Positions 8,923 through 19,514 of a DNA stretch of 64,000 bases are shown here, one piece after another. Every line of letters begins with the position of its first letter. The first letter of the stretch is position 1. The notes under the pieces were generated by a model. It saw nothing but the letters and a program-made list of their open reading frames with translations, did not search any database and had not been told where the DNA came from. Origin of the DNA: Bacteroidales bacterium (lineage in GTDB: Bacteria; Bacteroidota; Bacteroidia; Bacteroidales; Marinilabiliaceae); contig JAKSLE010000005.1 in assembly GCA_024401365.1 (NCBI GenBank), positions 112,903 through 176,902 of the forward strand, in the 5' to 3' direction. The position numbers and the translations under genes are program-made.

Positions 8923-11205
8923 TCAGCAACTACCCTCACATAGCATCAAGACTTCGTCAAATGCCATTATTATACTTAGTTCCGATATGCAGTATTTCTT
9001 CGTCATCCACCCTATCATCTGCCGCCTATACTGACTGTCTGTGTAAAACATATTCTTCTCTTCTGCCGCTATCGACGAAATAAATGCCTTCAAATGTGGT
9101 ATCGCTTCCTCTTTTTCTTTTAGACATAAATACGCCAACCCAGTATTCATCTTGTCCGCAAGCGTTAACTCATTGTCTGGAACTATCTTAATATCTTCAA
9201 AATAGCCCTCAACATTGCCTATGTACAGATTGCAACGCGCCTTTTGTCGTACTATCTCTGTCTTGAATTTCACACTATTGGCAACCTGAATGCCCGACAT
9301 GACATCCAACGCTTCTCCATACATTTCCATGGACATGAGTATCTGAACTATCTCTAATTTTATGCTTATGTCGTTGGGAGCTAATTTCTCGGCTTCTTTC
9401 ATGTGCGACATAGCCTTTCGCATATCTCCTTGCTTGAATAAGCATTCTGCCATCTTTCGCTTCGTCCACAAATCTCCTTCTTCTATTATGTCGGCTTTGT
9501 CCAATTGTACATAGGCTTGCGCGTAGTTTTTCGACTTCAAATTGCACAACGCCGCCTTGCGTAACGTGTTGGCGTCTAACTTCCCTCGCTTTTCGTCTTC
9601 TGCCAATAGCTCATTGTATACCTGAGCAGCATCTGCATATAGGTCATAATTCTTTAACGCAACACACAATCGCTCTTTGTATTCTCTGCCAGGAAAGACT
9701 TTTCCCCACCCCGCACTATTGTGAAACGATAGTACCGGCGCAAATATGTCATATACAAATTGTACATGTGGCTCCGTAATCTCTTCTTGCGATAGCTCGG
9801 TAGCCCTGTTCCATACCCCATTGTAGCTTAACCTGTATAGATCATAAACGCAGTTCGTCGCATGGTATACTAGCCTGTCATGGATATTCTCACTCTTGTC
9901 TGTCTTTTCGCCTCTTATGGATTCTGCATAATCGACCAACTGCTCGTCGGCAACTGTATTTAATACCTTGTCTATTTGATCCTCAGTGAACGTCCGCTTC
10001 ATCTGAAGCATCATCGAATACCTGTCACTTTCAGCCATATATGGCGTGCGTATATACCGCTCCACCAATCGCTCGTATTTCTCATACGACTCAGTGGCCA
10101 TCTCTTTCCTGAATATCGGATTGCTCGAATCATATGGAATTATCCACGATGTAAGGTGATTCTTGAAGAAGTCATTGTCTTTCATACTGTTGTACATGCC
10201 AAAAAGTACGTCAACTCCTCCTACTCTCCACTTGTCTACCTTGTTCATCATGCGCTTGAACTGTGGCTGACTTGAGAATAACCCTTCTATTATGAGCGAC
10301 ACCTCTTCTTCGTTCGAGAAAATTGATTCTGCATTGATCTTTTCTATGCTGTCAATATTGTCCATCATGTGCATCCCCATCTGAGCTTCCATCTCCCTCT
10401 CAAGCGGAATTACTTTTATTTTCTGAATAGCAAGATAAACTTCAAACAGCACTTCTCTTATCCCCTCTGCCTCCAAAACACTGTCTACCCACTTGCGACA
10501 TTGCTCAGGCGCCATAATACGGTTGTAGTACATCGGCAACAATACCATAAACATGGCCAACCCTCGACCTCTGAACTTGTCTGATAAATTCGGATTGGTA
10601 ATCACATATACTAGTGTGGAGATAGCATTCAATTCTAACCTGAATACCGCACCCATAAAGATACCTCCTACTAAAAGCATCTGCTCGTATTCTTGCAATT
10701 CTTTTTCGTTAAAAATAAACTGCGCTACCTTGAATATGTCGTCTCCTGCTACCCAACCTATCCACAAGGCATCAAAAAGTGTCTCAACGCTGGCATACCT
10801 AGCTTCCCCTCCTTCACGACCTGCTTCTTTGATCTTGGCAATACATACATCAGCATTTAAGGGTCCTTTATAGTATCTTGGGATTTCTAAATGTTCCTTG
10901 AGAACCATCATCTTTGCATCCAAAAATGAGTCAATCATAGAGTGTATGGCTTCCGATAATCCATAATAACAGGTTTGAAGTTGCTCGGGAGTATAAATAG
11001 CCGCCCCATTCCCCATAAGATCCTTGTACGATTGGTACGTCGCACTAACGCGCTCTTGAATCTGCGGTACTTGCATCAGCGCCGCCACCTCTTTTTCTAA
11101 TTCCGACAACGCCAAATAGAGAGATCCCTCTTCTACCTGTTTATGGAGTTTCCTGTTCACCTCCATTACAGATTGATATTCTTTGTAAATCCTTTGTATT
11201 TCCAT
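8923..11205 (-). CDS. Large TPR-containing protein of unknown function
   Basis: I do not recognise a named family for this 760-residue protein. It starts with a charged, probably coiled-coil region (residues 1-45). A long helical middle part follows, containing hydrophobic patches (for example LLVGGIFMGAVF near 178) but no convincing membrane segments. From about residue 560 to 740 it shows TPR-like repeats, such as DANTLRKAALCNLKSKNYAQAY, GDMRKAMSHMKEAEKLAPND and the stretch around EAIPHLKAF. There is no signal peptide, so it is probably cytoplasmic and may be a protein-interaction scaffold. A -7 element TATTTTTG on the minus strand (11238-11245) supports a single-gene unit with this start. 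Functional assignment is not possible from sequence alone. Confidence 0.75.
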   Translation of the reverse strand: MEIQRIYKEYQSVMEVNRKLHKQVEEGSLYLALSELEKEVAALMQVPQIQERVSATYQSYKDLMGNGAAIYTPEQLQTCYYGLSEAIHSMIDSFLDAKMMVLKEHLEIPRYYKGPLNADVCIAKIKEAGREGGEARYASVETLFDALWIGWVAGDDIFKVAQFIFNEKELQEYEQMLLVGGIFMGAVFRLELNAISTLVYVITNPNLSDKFRGRGLAMFMVLLPMYYNRIMAPEQCRKWVDSVLEAEGIREVLFEVYLAIQKIKVIPLEREMEAQMGMHMMDNIDSIEKINAESIFSNEEEVSLIIEGLFSSQPQFKRMMNKVDKWRVGGVDVLFGMYNSMKDNDFFKNHLTSWIIPYDSSNPIFRKEMATESYEKYERLVERYIRTPYMAESDRYSMMLQMKRTFTEDQIDKVLNTVADEQLVDYAESIRGEKTDKSENIHDRLVYHATNCVYDLYRLSYNGVWNRATELSQEEITEPHVQFVYDIFAPVLSFHNSAGWGKVFPGREYKERLCVALKNYDLYADAAQVYNELLAEDEKRGKLDANTLRKAALCNLKSKNYAQAYVQLDKADIIEEGDLWTKRKMAECLFKQGDMRKAMSHMKEAEKLAPNDISIKLEIVQILMSMEMYGEALDVMSGIQVANSVKFKTEIVRQKARCNLYIGNVEGYFEDIKIVPDNELTLADKMNTGLAYLCLKEKEEAIPHLKAFISSIAAEEKNMFYTDSQYRRQMIGWMTKKYCISELSIIMAFDEVLMLCEGSC

Positions 11206-11237
11206 ACATAGTGGTTGTTTAGTTTAGTAATGTCACA

Positions 11238-11317
11238 CAAAAATAAAAACATTAGCAACTATACGCAAATATTTGGCGTGATTCTTGCTATTCATTCCAA
11301 AAAGAACATTACCTTTG
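11238..11317. promoter_or_regulatory. Divergent promoters for the TPR gene and the sugar transferase
   Basis: On the minus strand TATTTTTG (complement CAAAAATA, 11238-11245) lies 33 bases before the TPR gene. On the plus strand TACCTTTG (11310-11317) lies 77 bases before the sugar-transferase ATG, giving a leader of about 70 bases. Both fit the Bacteroidota -7 consensus. Clear -33 partners at ideal spacing were not found. Confidence 0.6.
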
Positions 11318-11393
11318 TGCATATGAAATATTTGGAGTTTTTAATCTCTTCCCCAAATATCTCATGTTGCGCGCAATTCTATAAAACGAATAC

Positions 11394-12818
11394 ATGGAGT
11401 CTCCAGAAAAACTGAGTAATCGAGCCAGATTTGTCAGTACGCTATTGACCGCAGGTACGGTTTTCATAGCGATGCTGTCTTATTTTGTGGCTATATACTT
11501 GTTCTACAACAATTCCTTCCATTCGATAGAATTCCTCCTCAACCGAGATTTCCTTATCTCTTGTATCTTCATTACACTCATTTGGTCTACCCTCGAAATA
11601 TGGTTCGGACTGAACGAGGTGTACCGTAGCCGCTCGTATGGATATATAGTTCTCTACCACATTGCCGAGAGCATTATCGGCGTCATCGTATTTACTTTCG
11701 CATTGTTCTTGTTCGGATTGCCTAATTACGGCCGAGATGTCCTACTCACTTTCGGCGCCTTTAGCACAATCCTGGCAATTCTATTCAAATTCGCATTCTA
11801 CCTCCTCCTCCGTCGTTACCGCCGTAAGGGATACAATACTACTTCAATAGTCTTCTTGTGCGACAAAGGGGGAGAGTCCCTCCTCGAATCTATATACCAC
11901 CGCTACGAGTGGGGTTATAGAATCAAGGCAGTAATCGGCGACGAGTACATAACTAACTTGTACAAGGGCGCTGTCCCAACTTACCTGGATAGCGAGGCTA
12001 ACCTCGAGGAGCTTCTTACACAGGATGTAGATGAATTCGTCTACGCTCGTAGCTACGATAGCTCTCGCGAAATCTTGCGATATATCGATATCTGCCAGGA
12101 CCTGGGCGTGACTTTCCGTCTCTACTCACCTTTCCTCAACCGTATCTCGTCTAATACTCAACTTAGATACTTCGATACTAACGCCGTAATCACGTTGTCT
12201 AATACCCCAACCAACTACGTGGGTCTTCTGACTAAACGAATATTCGACGTATTTTTCGCTTCGTGCGTTATCTTGATCGGACTCCCATTCTTCCTCATCG
12301 TGGCTTTGCTTATCAAACTCGATTCCAAAGGCCCAATATTCTTTAAGCAAAAACGCTCAGGCCTCAAGGGTAAGGTCTTCGATGTCTACAAATTCCGCAC
12401 AATGGTGGTCAACGCCGAGGAGCTGAAGGAGCAACTTATGTCTCAAAACGAGATGGATGGCCCCGCCTTCAAGATGACTAACGACCCTCGTATTACTCGC
12501 ATCGGACGCTTCTTGCGTAAGAGCGGTATCGATGAGTTCCCTCAATTCATCAACGTGTTCATAGGCGATATGTCTATCGTAGGACCTCGCCCTCCTCTGC
12601 CTAAGGAGGTTGCCGAATACGAACGCTGGCAGCTGCGCCGTCTGGCTATGAAACCTGGTATCACATGCTTGTGGCAGGTTTCTCCCGATCGTAACTCTGT
12701 CTCTTTCGATGATTGGATGCGCCTCGACTTGGAGTATATAGACAACTGGAAATTTTCACTAGATCTTGTCATAATCTTCAAGACTATCCGCACCATGCTA
12801 CGTGCCGACGGCAAGTAA
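11394..12818 (+). CDS. Undecaprenyl-phosphate sugar phosphotransferase (polyprenyl glycosylphosphotransferase)
   Basis: This 474-residue membrane enzyme starts a polysaccharide repeat unit by moving a sugar phosphate from a nucleotide sugar to a lipid carrier. Four N-terminal membrane helices (about residues 15-140) and a CoA-binding-like soluble segment (about 145-260) precede another helix near 285. The C-terminal bacterial sugar-transferase domain then carries KRIFDVFFAS, KQKRSGLKGKVFDVYKFRTM near 330, and IDEFPQFINVFIGDMS followed by VGPRPPLP. This is the long WcaJ/WbaP-like architecture. It is isolated here, with no glycosyltransferase cluster beside it, which suits a housekeeping role in O-antigen or exopolysaccharide assembly. 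The particular sugar is unknown. Confidence 0.93.
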   Translation: MESPEKLSNRARFVSTLLTAGTVFIAMLSYFVAIYLFYNNSFHSIEFLLNRDFLISCIFITLIWSTLEIWFGLNEVYRSRSYGYIVLYHIAESIIGVIVFTFALFLFGLPNYGRDVLLTFGAFSTILAILFKFAFYLLLRRYRRKGYNTTSIVFLCDKGGESLLESIYHRYEWGYRIKAVIGDEYITNLYKGAVPTYLDSEANLEELLTQDVDEFVYARSYDSSREILRYIDICQDLGVTFRLYSPFLNRISSNTQLRYFDTNAVITLSNTPTNYVGLLTKRIFDVFFASCVILIGLPFFLIVALLIKLDSKGPIFFKQKRSGLKGKVFDVYKFRTMVVNAEELKEQLMSQNEMDGPAFKMTNDPRITRIGRFLRKSGIDEFPQFINVFIGDMSIVGPRPPLPKEVAEYERWQLRRLAMKPGITCLWQVSPDRNSVSFDDWMRLDLEYIDNWKFSLDLVIIFKTIRTMLRADGK

Positions 12819-12828
12819 CTCACTCTCT

Positions 12829-13692
12829 ATGAAGAAGAACAAAAAAACAACAATCATTATATCCGCAGCCATTCTCCTGCTTGTCGTGGGAGGATGGTAT
12901 TTGTATTCTGTAGTGCGCAACTCTTGGATGCCTTCTCGCCATAATATGATTATGGCTATCTCCGATATTTACACCATCGACGCCGTAGCCCAAACAGGTA
13001 ATATCGACCGACAGAGAAGCGACCATACAATGGAGAATGCCTACCATACCATCTTCTCTCAGTATGGAATGTCAAAGGAGATCTACGATAGCGCCCTGGC
13101 AGTATACTCCAAAAATCCCGAGCAGTACGCTCTCCTCATGGAGGACGTCGTGGAAATCTTGGCTTCCCGCGAGGCTAAATTCTTGCAATTGTACCAAAAA
13201 CACGATTCTATAAAACGCCGAATCAATCACCTGAACGATTCCTTGAGAACTTCCTACTGGAAGGGCTCTTCTTATATCCGTGTCCCTCTGACTGATAGGG
13301 ATACTACCAACAGAAAGCTTACCTTCAGCTACAAAACAAAGAAAATCAAGGGCGGAACGGTTTCTTACACGTTCGATTATACCGTCCTCCGAATAAATAA
13401 AAACGAGGACCCCGCTCACGCTTCTCTCATAGTTTTCTACGAGGGGGGCGAGTCTGATACCTGCAGAGCCGAACTCTTGAAGGATAACCACACCCTCCAA
13501 CACATGACTATCGAGCACAACTTGCGCGATACCGTCCATGCTCGCGAATTCCGCATCTGCCTCATGGAAACAAAAAAAGTACAGGACAATAATGTCAACT
13601 TCTCTTCCATAAAGTTGAATTATATGCCGTACGAAATAACCGATAGCGTCCAGTTCGATGAGGTACAGCTCCCAAAAATATTTACGTACTGA
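12829..13692 (+). CDS. DUF4296 domain-containing membrane-anchored protein
   Basis: The product is 287 residues from the chosen ATG (MKKNKK). An earlier in-frame ATG lies inside the sugar-transferase gene and lacks a sensible signal. The N-terminus has a basic start and one strong hydrophobic segment (about residues 6-25), so it is anchored in or exported across the inner membrane. Residues about 40-110 resemble the Bacteroidota DUF4296 pattern: a helix around MAISDIYTIDAV, then YHTIFSQYGMSKEIYDSAL and YSKNPEQY. A charged coiled-coil-like stretch and a beta-rich C-terminal half follow. The function of DUF4296 is unknown. It follows the transferase by 10 bases and overlaps the next gene by 35. 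Confidence 0.8.
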   Translation: MKKNKKTTIIISAAILLLVVGGWYLYSVVRNSWMPSRHNMIMAISDIYTIDAVAQTGNIDRQRSDHTMENAYHTIFSQYGMSKEIYDSALAVYSKNPEQYALLMEDVVEILASREAKFLQLYQKHDSIKRRINHLNDSLRTSYWKGSSYIRVPLTDRDTTNRKLTFSYKTKKIKGGTVSYTFDYTVLRINKNEDPAHASLIVFYEGGESDTCRAELLKDNHTLQHMTIEHNLRDTVHAREFRICLMETKKVQDNNVNFSSIKLNYMPYEITDSVQFDEVQLPKIFTY

Positions 13693-14053
13693 TGGCACCA
13701 TCGGATTGTGGCCTGTTATCGAAACCGACGATAACGGAACCATCACTAGCATAAAAGAGTACCCTAATGGTATCCCCGAAATGGGTCATCACTTTTTCGA
13801 AAGCGGACTTATTATATGTACCCCCCCAGATCTCTTAACGCTCTATATAGACTCTCTCTATACAGTATATAGACAGACACTACTCAGCGAATCTAAAGAA
13901 GAGTTTATATCCAAAATACAGGAGGTCTTCGGACTCAATTCGTCCAAAGACCCCATATCCCTTATAGGCCTCAAGGCTCATATCTACCACATTTCCGGAT
14001 TCGATATCAATTCTTTCAAAGCCGAAACCGTCTCAATACGACAACTTTCCTAG
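13658..14053 (+). CDS. Small protein of unknown function (131 aa)
   Basis: It starts inside the last 35 bases of the DUF4296 gene in another frame, and no later start suits its length. The first 50 residues (SQKYLRTDGTIGLWPVIETDDNGTITSI and onward) read like the N-terminal composite domain found at the start of metal-dependent amidohydrolases. The metal-binding HxH block expected next is absent and the protein soon ends. It may therefore be a shortened or repurposed relative, or unrelated. The C-terminal part (SKEEFISKIQEVFGLN and onward) is helical. It is probably translated together with its upstream neighbour. Its stop overlaps the end of the convergent HD-hydrolase gene by 4 bases. Confidence 0.6.
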   Translation: MRYSSQKYLRTDGTIGLWPVIETDDNGTITSIKEYPNGIPEMGHHFFESGLIICTPPDLLTLYIDSLYTVYRQTLLSESKEEFISKIQEVFGLNSSKDPISLIGLKAHIYHISGFDINSFKAETVSIRQLS

Positions 14054-15276
14054 TCCATATCTACTTCCTTGGGATAGCATAGATAGAACCTCCTGTCTAT
14101 ATTGCCTAGCGCCTGAATATTGAAAATGTCCGACGCCTCCGATATGTCACATATATATGTAGGCGAGAACATAATATTTATCCTGTCATTACCTACCGTG
14201 TAGGTCTTGCTGCTCAATTGCCCCGACAACATATAGTACTCTATCTCGTCCATCGGTATACCCATCTTCTTGTTTATCGCCTCTCGTACCATCTGCAACC
14301 TGTGAGGAGCAAATGGCTGACGACTGAGCTCAATATGGAATAATTTCCTGTTGATAAAGGCCGTAGATAAACTGCTCAGTACCTTGTCCCCCGATGACAT
14401 CCATACCTTAATGGCTGTCATAATATCATTGTCATCCAATAGGGTAAACATCCTTATAGACTCGTCATTGGCAAAGTCCGAGGCACTTATCTTATTGTAT
14501 AGGAAAAATTTCAAGGCTGGCGAAGCAAAAATATCTTCTCCTCGCATGGCTAAATATTTCGCCCTGCTCAATATCTTTATCAGCATCCTCTCAGCAGCTA
14601 CAACGGTCTTGTGCATGTAAACTTGCCAATACATCAGACGTCGCGCTATGAGAAACTTCTCTACAGAGTATATGCCTTTCGCTTCAACTACCAATTCCCC
14701 ATTGGCAATATTCAACATCTTGATAATACGCTCGTTAGCTATGCTGCCTTCAGTTACACCAGTAAAAAAACTGTCCCTATTGAGATAGTCCATCCTGTCT
14801 GTGTCCAACTGGCTGGATATCAATTGATGCAGAAATGGCTTACATTTCCCCGAAAAAACATCTAGCGTGGGAGATAGACGACCGTCCAACTGCTCGTTCA
14901 TCCCTTTCATCAGTAAAAATGATATCTCTTCGTGAGAGACTCCTTCTACTATCGAACTTTCTAATACATGCGAAAACGGACCATGCCCAATATCATGCAG
15001 CAGCATCGCCGCCATATTGGCTATGCCTTCTTCACCTGTTATGTCTACACCCTTGCTCTGCAATGTCTGTATGGCCATCTGCATCAGGTGCATGGCTCCT
15101 AAAGCATGCGAAAACCTGGTATGCTGCGCTCCAGGATAAACAAGATTCGTCATGCCTAACTGACGTATCCTCCTTAGCCTTTGCATCCATGGATGATTCA
15201 GTACATCCAACAGCAACCTGTCTTCTACACTGATAAACCCATGCACAGGGTCATTTACTATCTTATGATCTTTCAT
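14050..15276 (-). CDS. HD-domain phosphohydrolase (dGTPase-like)
   Basis: The protein is 408 residues from the ATG giving MKDHKIVNDPVHG; ten further upstream codons would start inside the infB terminator hairpin and are unlikely. HD-superfamily metal ligands are visible: HTRFSHALGAMHL near residue 50, LLHDIGHGPFSH near 92, and a later DTDRMDYLNRD near 157. The opening VNDPVHGFI block is characteristic of the widespread family of putative nucleotide phosphohydrolases related to dGTPases (SAMHD1-like). The exact nucleotide substrate is unknown. The 3' end converges on the small gene at 13658-14053. Confidence 0.88.
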   Translation of the reverse strand: MKDHKIVNDPVHGFISVEDRLLLDVLNHPWMQRLRRIRQLGMTNLVYPGAQHTRFSHALGAMHLMQMAIQTLQSKGVDITGEEGIANMAAMLLHDIGHGPFSHVLESSIVEGVSHEEISFLLMKGMNEQLDGRLSPTLDVFSGKCKPFLHQLISSQLDTDRMDYLNRDSFFTGVTEGSIANERIIKMLNIANGELVVEAKGIYSVEKFLIARRLMYWQVYMHKTVVAAERMLIKILSRAKYLAMRGEDIFASPALKFFLYNKISASDFANDESIRMFTLLDDNDIMTAIKVWMSSGDKVLSSLSTAFINRKLFHIELSRQPFAPHRLQMVREAINKKMGIPMDEIEYYMLSGQLSSKTYTVGNDRINIMFSPTYICDISEASDIFNIQALGNIDRRFYLCYPKEVDMD

Positions 15277-15283
15277 CTCATCA

Positions 15284-15327
15284 TAATAAAAAAAGCGGAG
15301 AATCAAGGATTTCCCCCGACCTCCGCA
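15284..15327 (-). terminator. Intrinsic terminator after infB
   Basis: On the minus strand GCGGAG (complement at 15321-15326) pairs with CTCCGC (complement at 15295-15300) and is followed directly by a run of seven T. It ends the rimP-nusA-infB operon 19 bases past the infB stop. Confidence 0.85.
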
Positions 15328-15345
15328 ATATCGCTCTATTTCTTA

Positions 15346-18177
15346 TTAAAGCTTACGAGAAATCTCTATCTCTTCGTACGCCTCAATAATATCTCCTACC
15401 TGAATGTCGTTGTAGTTCTCAATGTTCATACCACAATCAAGACCCGCTACAACTTCCTTCACGTCGTCCTTGAAACGCTTCAACGATCCAAGAGCACCCG
15501 AGTATTGTACAATACCCTCACGGATGACACGTACCTTCGACTTGCTCTTAACCTTACCTTCCTTAACCATACAGCCGGCAATCGTACCAACCTTCGAAAT
15601 CTTGAATGTCTCAAGAATCTCAAGCGTACCTGTAACCTGCTCCTTGATCTCTGGAGAGAGCATACCTTCCATGGCATCCTTCAACTCTTCAATAGCATCA
15701 TAGATGATTGAATACTGTCGGATATCTATCTTGTTCTGCTCAGCCAATTTCTTAGCAGCCGCAGAAGGACGTACCTGGAAGCCTACAATAATAGCGTCAG
15801 ATGCAATAGCCATGTTGACATCAGTCTCTGAAATCTGACCTACAGCCTTGTGGATAATGTTAACCTGTATCTCTTCTGTAGACAATCTCTGGAACGACTC
15901 CGACAACGCCTGGATAGAACCATCCACGTCACCCTTGATGACAATATTGAGCTCCTTGAAGTTGCCAATCGCAATACGACGACCAATCTCATCCAAGGTC
16001 ATATGTGGCTTGGCATTCAAAGCTTGCTCTCGCTGCAACTGCTCGCGCTTCTGTGCAAACTCCTTAGCCTCACGCTCATCCTCAAATACGTTGAATTTCT
16101 CTCCTGCCTGTGGAGCACCATTCAAACCAAGTACCAATACTGGCTCCGAAGGACCGGCTTTCTCTACTTTCTGGTTACGCTCGTTGAACATCGCCTTTAC
16201 ACGACCATAGTTCGATCCGCAGACCATCATGTCTCCTACCTTCAATGTACCATTCGATACAAGCATTGTAGCCTGGTATCCACGACCTTTATCAAGTGAC
16301 GACTCAATAACATTACCTACAGCCCTGCGGTTCGGATTTGCCTTGAGCTCCATAATATCAGCCTCCAAAAGAACTTTCTCCAAGAGAGCATCAACATTCA
16401 AGCCCTTCTTCGCAGAAATCTCCTGACACTGATACTTACCACCCCACTCTTCTACAAGGTAGTTCATATTAGCCAACGCCTCTCTAATCTTGTCAGGATT
16501 TGCGCCTGGCTTATCTATCTTGTTGATAGCAAAGACAATAGGTACATTGGCTGCAGCAGCATGGTTGATAGCCTCTATAGTCTGTGGCATCACACTGTCA
16601 TCTGCTGCTACTATAATAATGGCAATATCTGTTACCTGAGCACCACGGGCACGCATAGCTGTAAACGCCTCGTGACCTGGAGTATCAAGGAAGGTAATGT
16701 GTCTTCCACTAGGAAGCTTTACATTGTATGCACCAATGTGCTGTGTAATACCACCTGCCTCGCCCGAGATAACGTTTGTCTTTCTGATATAGTCAAGCAA
16801 CGATGTCTTACCATGGTCTACGTGACCCATCACAGTTACAATAGGTGGACGCTCCTCAAGCATGCTCTCGTCGTCTTCTTCTTCCTCAACTGTCGATGCC
16901 GACTCAACGCTGATAAACTCAACCTTGAATCCGTACTCCTCAGCCACAATCGCCATAGATTCAGCATCAAGACGCTGGTTGATAGATACAAACATTCCAA
17001 GCGACATGAATGTACCGATAACTTTAGTAACTGGTACGTTCATCATGTTGGCCAACTCGTTGGTAGTAACAAATTCTGTTACTCGGAGAATCGACTTCTC
17101 TTCTTCCAATCTCTCTAGCTCTTCAGCTTCTCGCTCACTGACTGCCTGACGCTTCTCACGACGGTGCTTTGATGTCTGTGTCTTTGCACCTTGAGTTGTA
17201 AGACGAGCAAGTGTCTCTTTTACCTGCTTCTGTACATCCTCATCGCTTACCTCAGTGTGGATAGGCATCTTACGCTTCTTATCCTTCTTGCCGCCACCTT
17301 GCTGGTTGTTGTTATTGCCGTTCTGCTTGTTGTTCTGACCGCCATTGTTGTTCTGGCGGCCCTTCTCAGCATCTTTCTTATTCTTGAGCGTAGCATTTAC
17401 CTGGTTGATTGTCTGGCTAGATGTAACGTCTACCTTCTCACCACCATTCTTAATGCGCTTACGCTTTTGCTTCTTGTCTTTTCTGTCACCACCCGAACGG
17501 AAACCGTCAACTGGCAACTCTATCTTACCTAATACCTTAGGTCCACTCAACTTCTCGCTGGTATTGTAACGGAATACCTCTGGCTCAGTCTCTTCAGCAG
17601 CAGGAACTTGCGATGGTCGAGGGGCAGGATTATTCTCAACCTTCTTCTTCTCTTCTGCCTTCTTCTCTTGCGCCTGCTTTGGCTCTGGCTGCTTAGCCTC
17701 TTGTTTTGGCTTGTCTTGAGCCTTTGGTGCCTGCACCTCTGCTGGCTTTGGCGCTTCTTTCTTAGGCTCTTCTGCCTTTACCTCTGGCTTCGCCTCTTTT
17801 TGCTCTGCCTTTGGCGCCTTGGCCGACTCAGCGTCAACTTTCTCCGCTGGCTTTGGATCTAAATCAATCTTGCCTAAAATCTTTGGTGCCTTGATTGTCT
17901 CCTTAGTAACCAACTCTGCGGCAACGCTTTGTGTCGGATCAATAGAAATAGTCTCTTTCTTCTGCTTGTGTCGCTGCTCTTCGCCTATACGCTCACTCTG
18001 CTCCTTAGCATTCTTGTCCTTGCTATACTCTTTCTTAAGCATAGCATAAACTTCCTCAGGTACCTTTGAGTTAATAGTATAGTCTTCCTTGTAGCCTTTC
18101 TTGTGAAGAAATTCTATGATCGTAGTCGCACCTACGTTAAACTCGCTTGCAATATTACTTATTCTTGCTCCTGCCAT
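15346..18177 (-). CDS. infB: Translation initiation factor IF-2
   Basis: This 943-residue GTPase brings initiator tRNA to the 30S subunit. Its N-terminus ([13 protein letters not shown]) is a short IF2-N helix domain. A long Lys/Glu/Pro/Ala/Gln-rich linker (about residues 50-330) follows, and then a second IF2-N region near [17 protein letters not shown]. The G domain has [12 protein letters not shown] near 452, DTPGHEAF near 498 and NKID near 553, followed by the beta-barrel and C-terminal domains. The chosen ATG at 18177 is preferred over an in-frame TTG two codons upstream. It is the last gene of rimP-nusA-infB, which is the usual order. Confidence 0.98.
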   Translation of the reverse strand: MAGARISNIASEFNVGATTIIEFLHKKGYKEDYTINSKVPEEVYAMLKKEYSKDKNAKEQSERIGEEQRHKQKKETISIDPTQSVAAELVTKETIKAPKILGKIDLDPKPAEKVDAESAKAPKAEQKEAKPEVKAEEPKKEAPKPAEVQAPKAQDKPKQEAKQPEPKQAQEKKAEEKKKVENNPAPRPSQVPAAEETEPEVFRYNTSEKLSGPKVLGKIELPVDGFRSGGDRKDKKQKRKRIKNGGEKVDVTSSQTINQVNATLKNKKDAEKGRQNNNGGQNNKQNGNNNNQQGGGKKDKKRKMPIHTEVSDEDVQKQVKETLARLTTQGAKTQTSKHRREKRQAVSEREAEELERLEEEKSILRVTEFVTTNELANMMNVPVTKVIGTFMSLGMFVSINQRLDAESMAIVAEEYGFKVEFISVESASTVEEEEDDESMLEERPPIVTVMGHVDHGKTSLLDYIRKTNVISGEAGGITQHIGAYNVKLPSGRHITFLDTPGHEAFTAMRARGAQVTDIAIIIVAADDSVMPQTIEAINHAAAANVPIVFAINKIDKPGANPDKIREALANMNYLVEEWGGKYQCQEISAKKGLNVDALLEKVLLEADIMELKANPNRRAVGNVIESSLDKGRGYQATMLVSNGTLKVGDMMVCGSNYGRVKAMFNERNQKVEKAGPSEPVLVLGLNGAPQAGEKFNVFEDEREAKEFAQKREQLQREQALNAKPHMTLDEIGRRIAIGNFKELNIVIKGDVDGSIQALSESFQRLSTEEIQVNIIHKAVGQISETDVNMAIASDAIIVGFQVRPSAAAKKLAEQNKIDIRQYSIIYDAIEELKDAMEGMLSPEIKEQVTGTLEILETFKISKVGTIAGCMVKEGKVKSKSKVRVIREGIVQYSGALGSLKRFKDDVKEVVAGLDCGMNIENYNDIQVGDIIEAYEEIEISRKL

Positions 18178-18273
18178 CTGCAATAATATGTTGAGTATTT
18201 GTTCGTGCTAAATAATTATATGTAAAACTGTCCAGTATCAGATACCCCGTCAGGGTAGAGTCAAAAACTATCT

Positions 18274-19503
18274 TTAGTTCTCAAACTCTGCCTGCAAGAT
18301 ATTCAATACATCCTCTATTGTCTCGTCCTCAAGGTCTGTACGACGCGACAACTCCTCAAAGCCAAGCTCAAGTACCGACTTGGCTGTATCACAGCCAATC
18401 GACTTGAGTATGTCAATGATCCAAGGCTCGATATCGTCTTCGAACTCGTCAAGAAGTACGTCTTCCTCACTTATAGCCTGCTCACGGAATACATCAATGT
18501 CATATCCTACAAGCTGAATGGCTAGCTTGATGTTGCTGCCACCCTTACCAATAGCCATCGATACCTCTTCAGCGTCAAGGTAAACCTCAGCTCGCTTCTC
18601 AGCCTCATTGATACTCATCGAGTTAATCTTAGCTGGACTAAGTGCTCGCTGAATATAAAGCTGCGTATTTGTTGTATAGTTGATTACATCAATGCTCTCA
18701 TTGTGCAACTCTCGTACAATACTGTGAATACGAGATCCCTTCATACCTACACATGCGCCTACTGGGTCAATTCTGTCGTCGTACGACTCAACAGCTACCT
18801 TGGCACGCTCGCCTGGCATACGCACAATCTTGTGTATCGTAATCAAGCCATCATAAATCTCTGGTACCTCACTCTCAAAGAGTCTCTGAAGGAACATTGG
18901 CGATGTACGGGAAAGTATGATGAGCGGAGAGTTGTTCTTAACCTCTACTCGTACCACTACAGCACGCAATGTGTCTCCCTTGCGGAAGAAGTCCGATGGT
19001 ATCTGCTCATTCTTTGGCAATATCAAATCGTTGCCATCGTCATCTCTTACCAATACCTCTCGCTTCCATACCTGGTAAACCTCGCCCACAACTATCTGAC
19101 CAATACGATCCTTATAAAGTTGGTAGATAGCATCACGCTCCAACTCCATAATGCTGCCCGACAAACTCTGACGTAAGCCCAAAATGTGACGACGACCAAA
19201 ATCAGCCATCTTTACCTCGTCAGTTACCTCTTCGCCAAGCTCAAAATCAGCGTCAATAGCCTTCGCCTCCGATAAACCTATTTGAAGGTTCGAATCCTCA
19301 ACCTTGTCATCTTCTACAACAATGCGCTTACGAAGTATCTCAAAGTCACCCTTGTCTGTGTTAATGATAATGCTGAAGTTCTGGTCTGTTCCATACTGCT
19401 TTACCAAAACAGCTCGGAAAGCATCTTCCAATATGCGAATCAATGTCGCACGGTCAATGTTCTTCAGCTCCTTGAATTCGGAGAAAGTGTCCAGCAAATT
19501 CAT
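18274..19503 (-). CDS. nusA: Transcription termination/antitermination factor NusA
   Basis: This 409-residue RNA polymerase-binding factor has the NusA N-terminal domain and an S1 RNA-binding domain near 135-200 (GQIVVGEVYQVWKREVLV). Two KH domains contain DPVGACVGMKGSRI near 248 and MAIGKGGSNIKLA near 317, then a short acidic C-terminal helical region with DILKSIGCDTAKSVLEL. It lacks the long duplicated C-terminal acidic repeats of the E. coli protein, as is usual outside Proteobacteria. It lies 11 bases after rimP and 96 before infB. Confidence 0.98.
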   Translation of the reverse strand: MNLLDTFSEFKELKNIDRATLIRILEDAFRAVLVKQYGTDQNFSIIINTDKGDFEILRKRIVVEDDKVEDSNLQIGLSEAKAIDADFELGEEVTDEVKMADFGRRHILGLRQSLSGSIMELERDAIYQLYKDRIGQIVVGEVYQVWKREVLVRDDDGNDLILPKNEQIPSDFFRKGDTLRAVVVRVEVKNNSPLIILSRTSPMFLQRLFESEVPEIYDGLITIHKIVRMPGERAKVAVESYDDRIDPVGACVGMKGSRIHSIVRELHNESIDVINYTTNTQLYIQRALSPAKINSMSINEAEKRAEVYLDAEEVSMAIGKGGSNIKLAIQLVGYDIDVFREQAISEEDVLLDEFEDDIEPWIIDILKSIGCDTAKSVLELGFEELSRRTDLEDETIEDVLNILQAEFEN

Positions 19504-19514
19504 ACTAGTCGATT

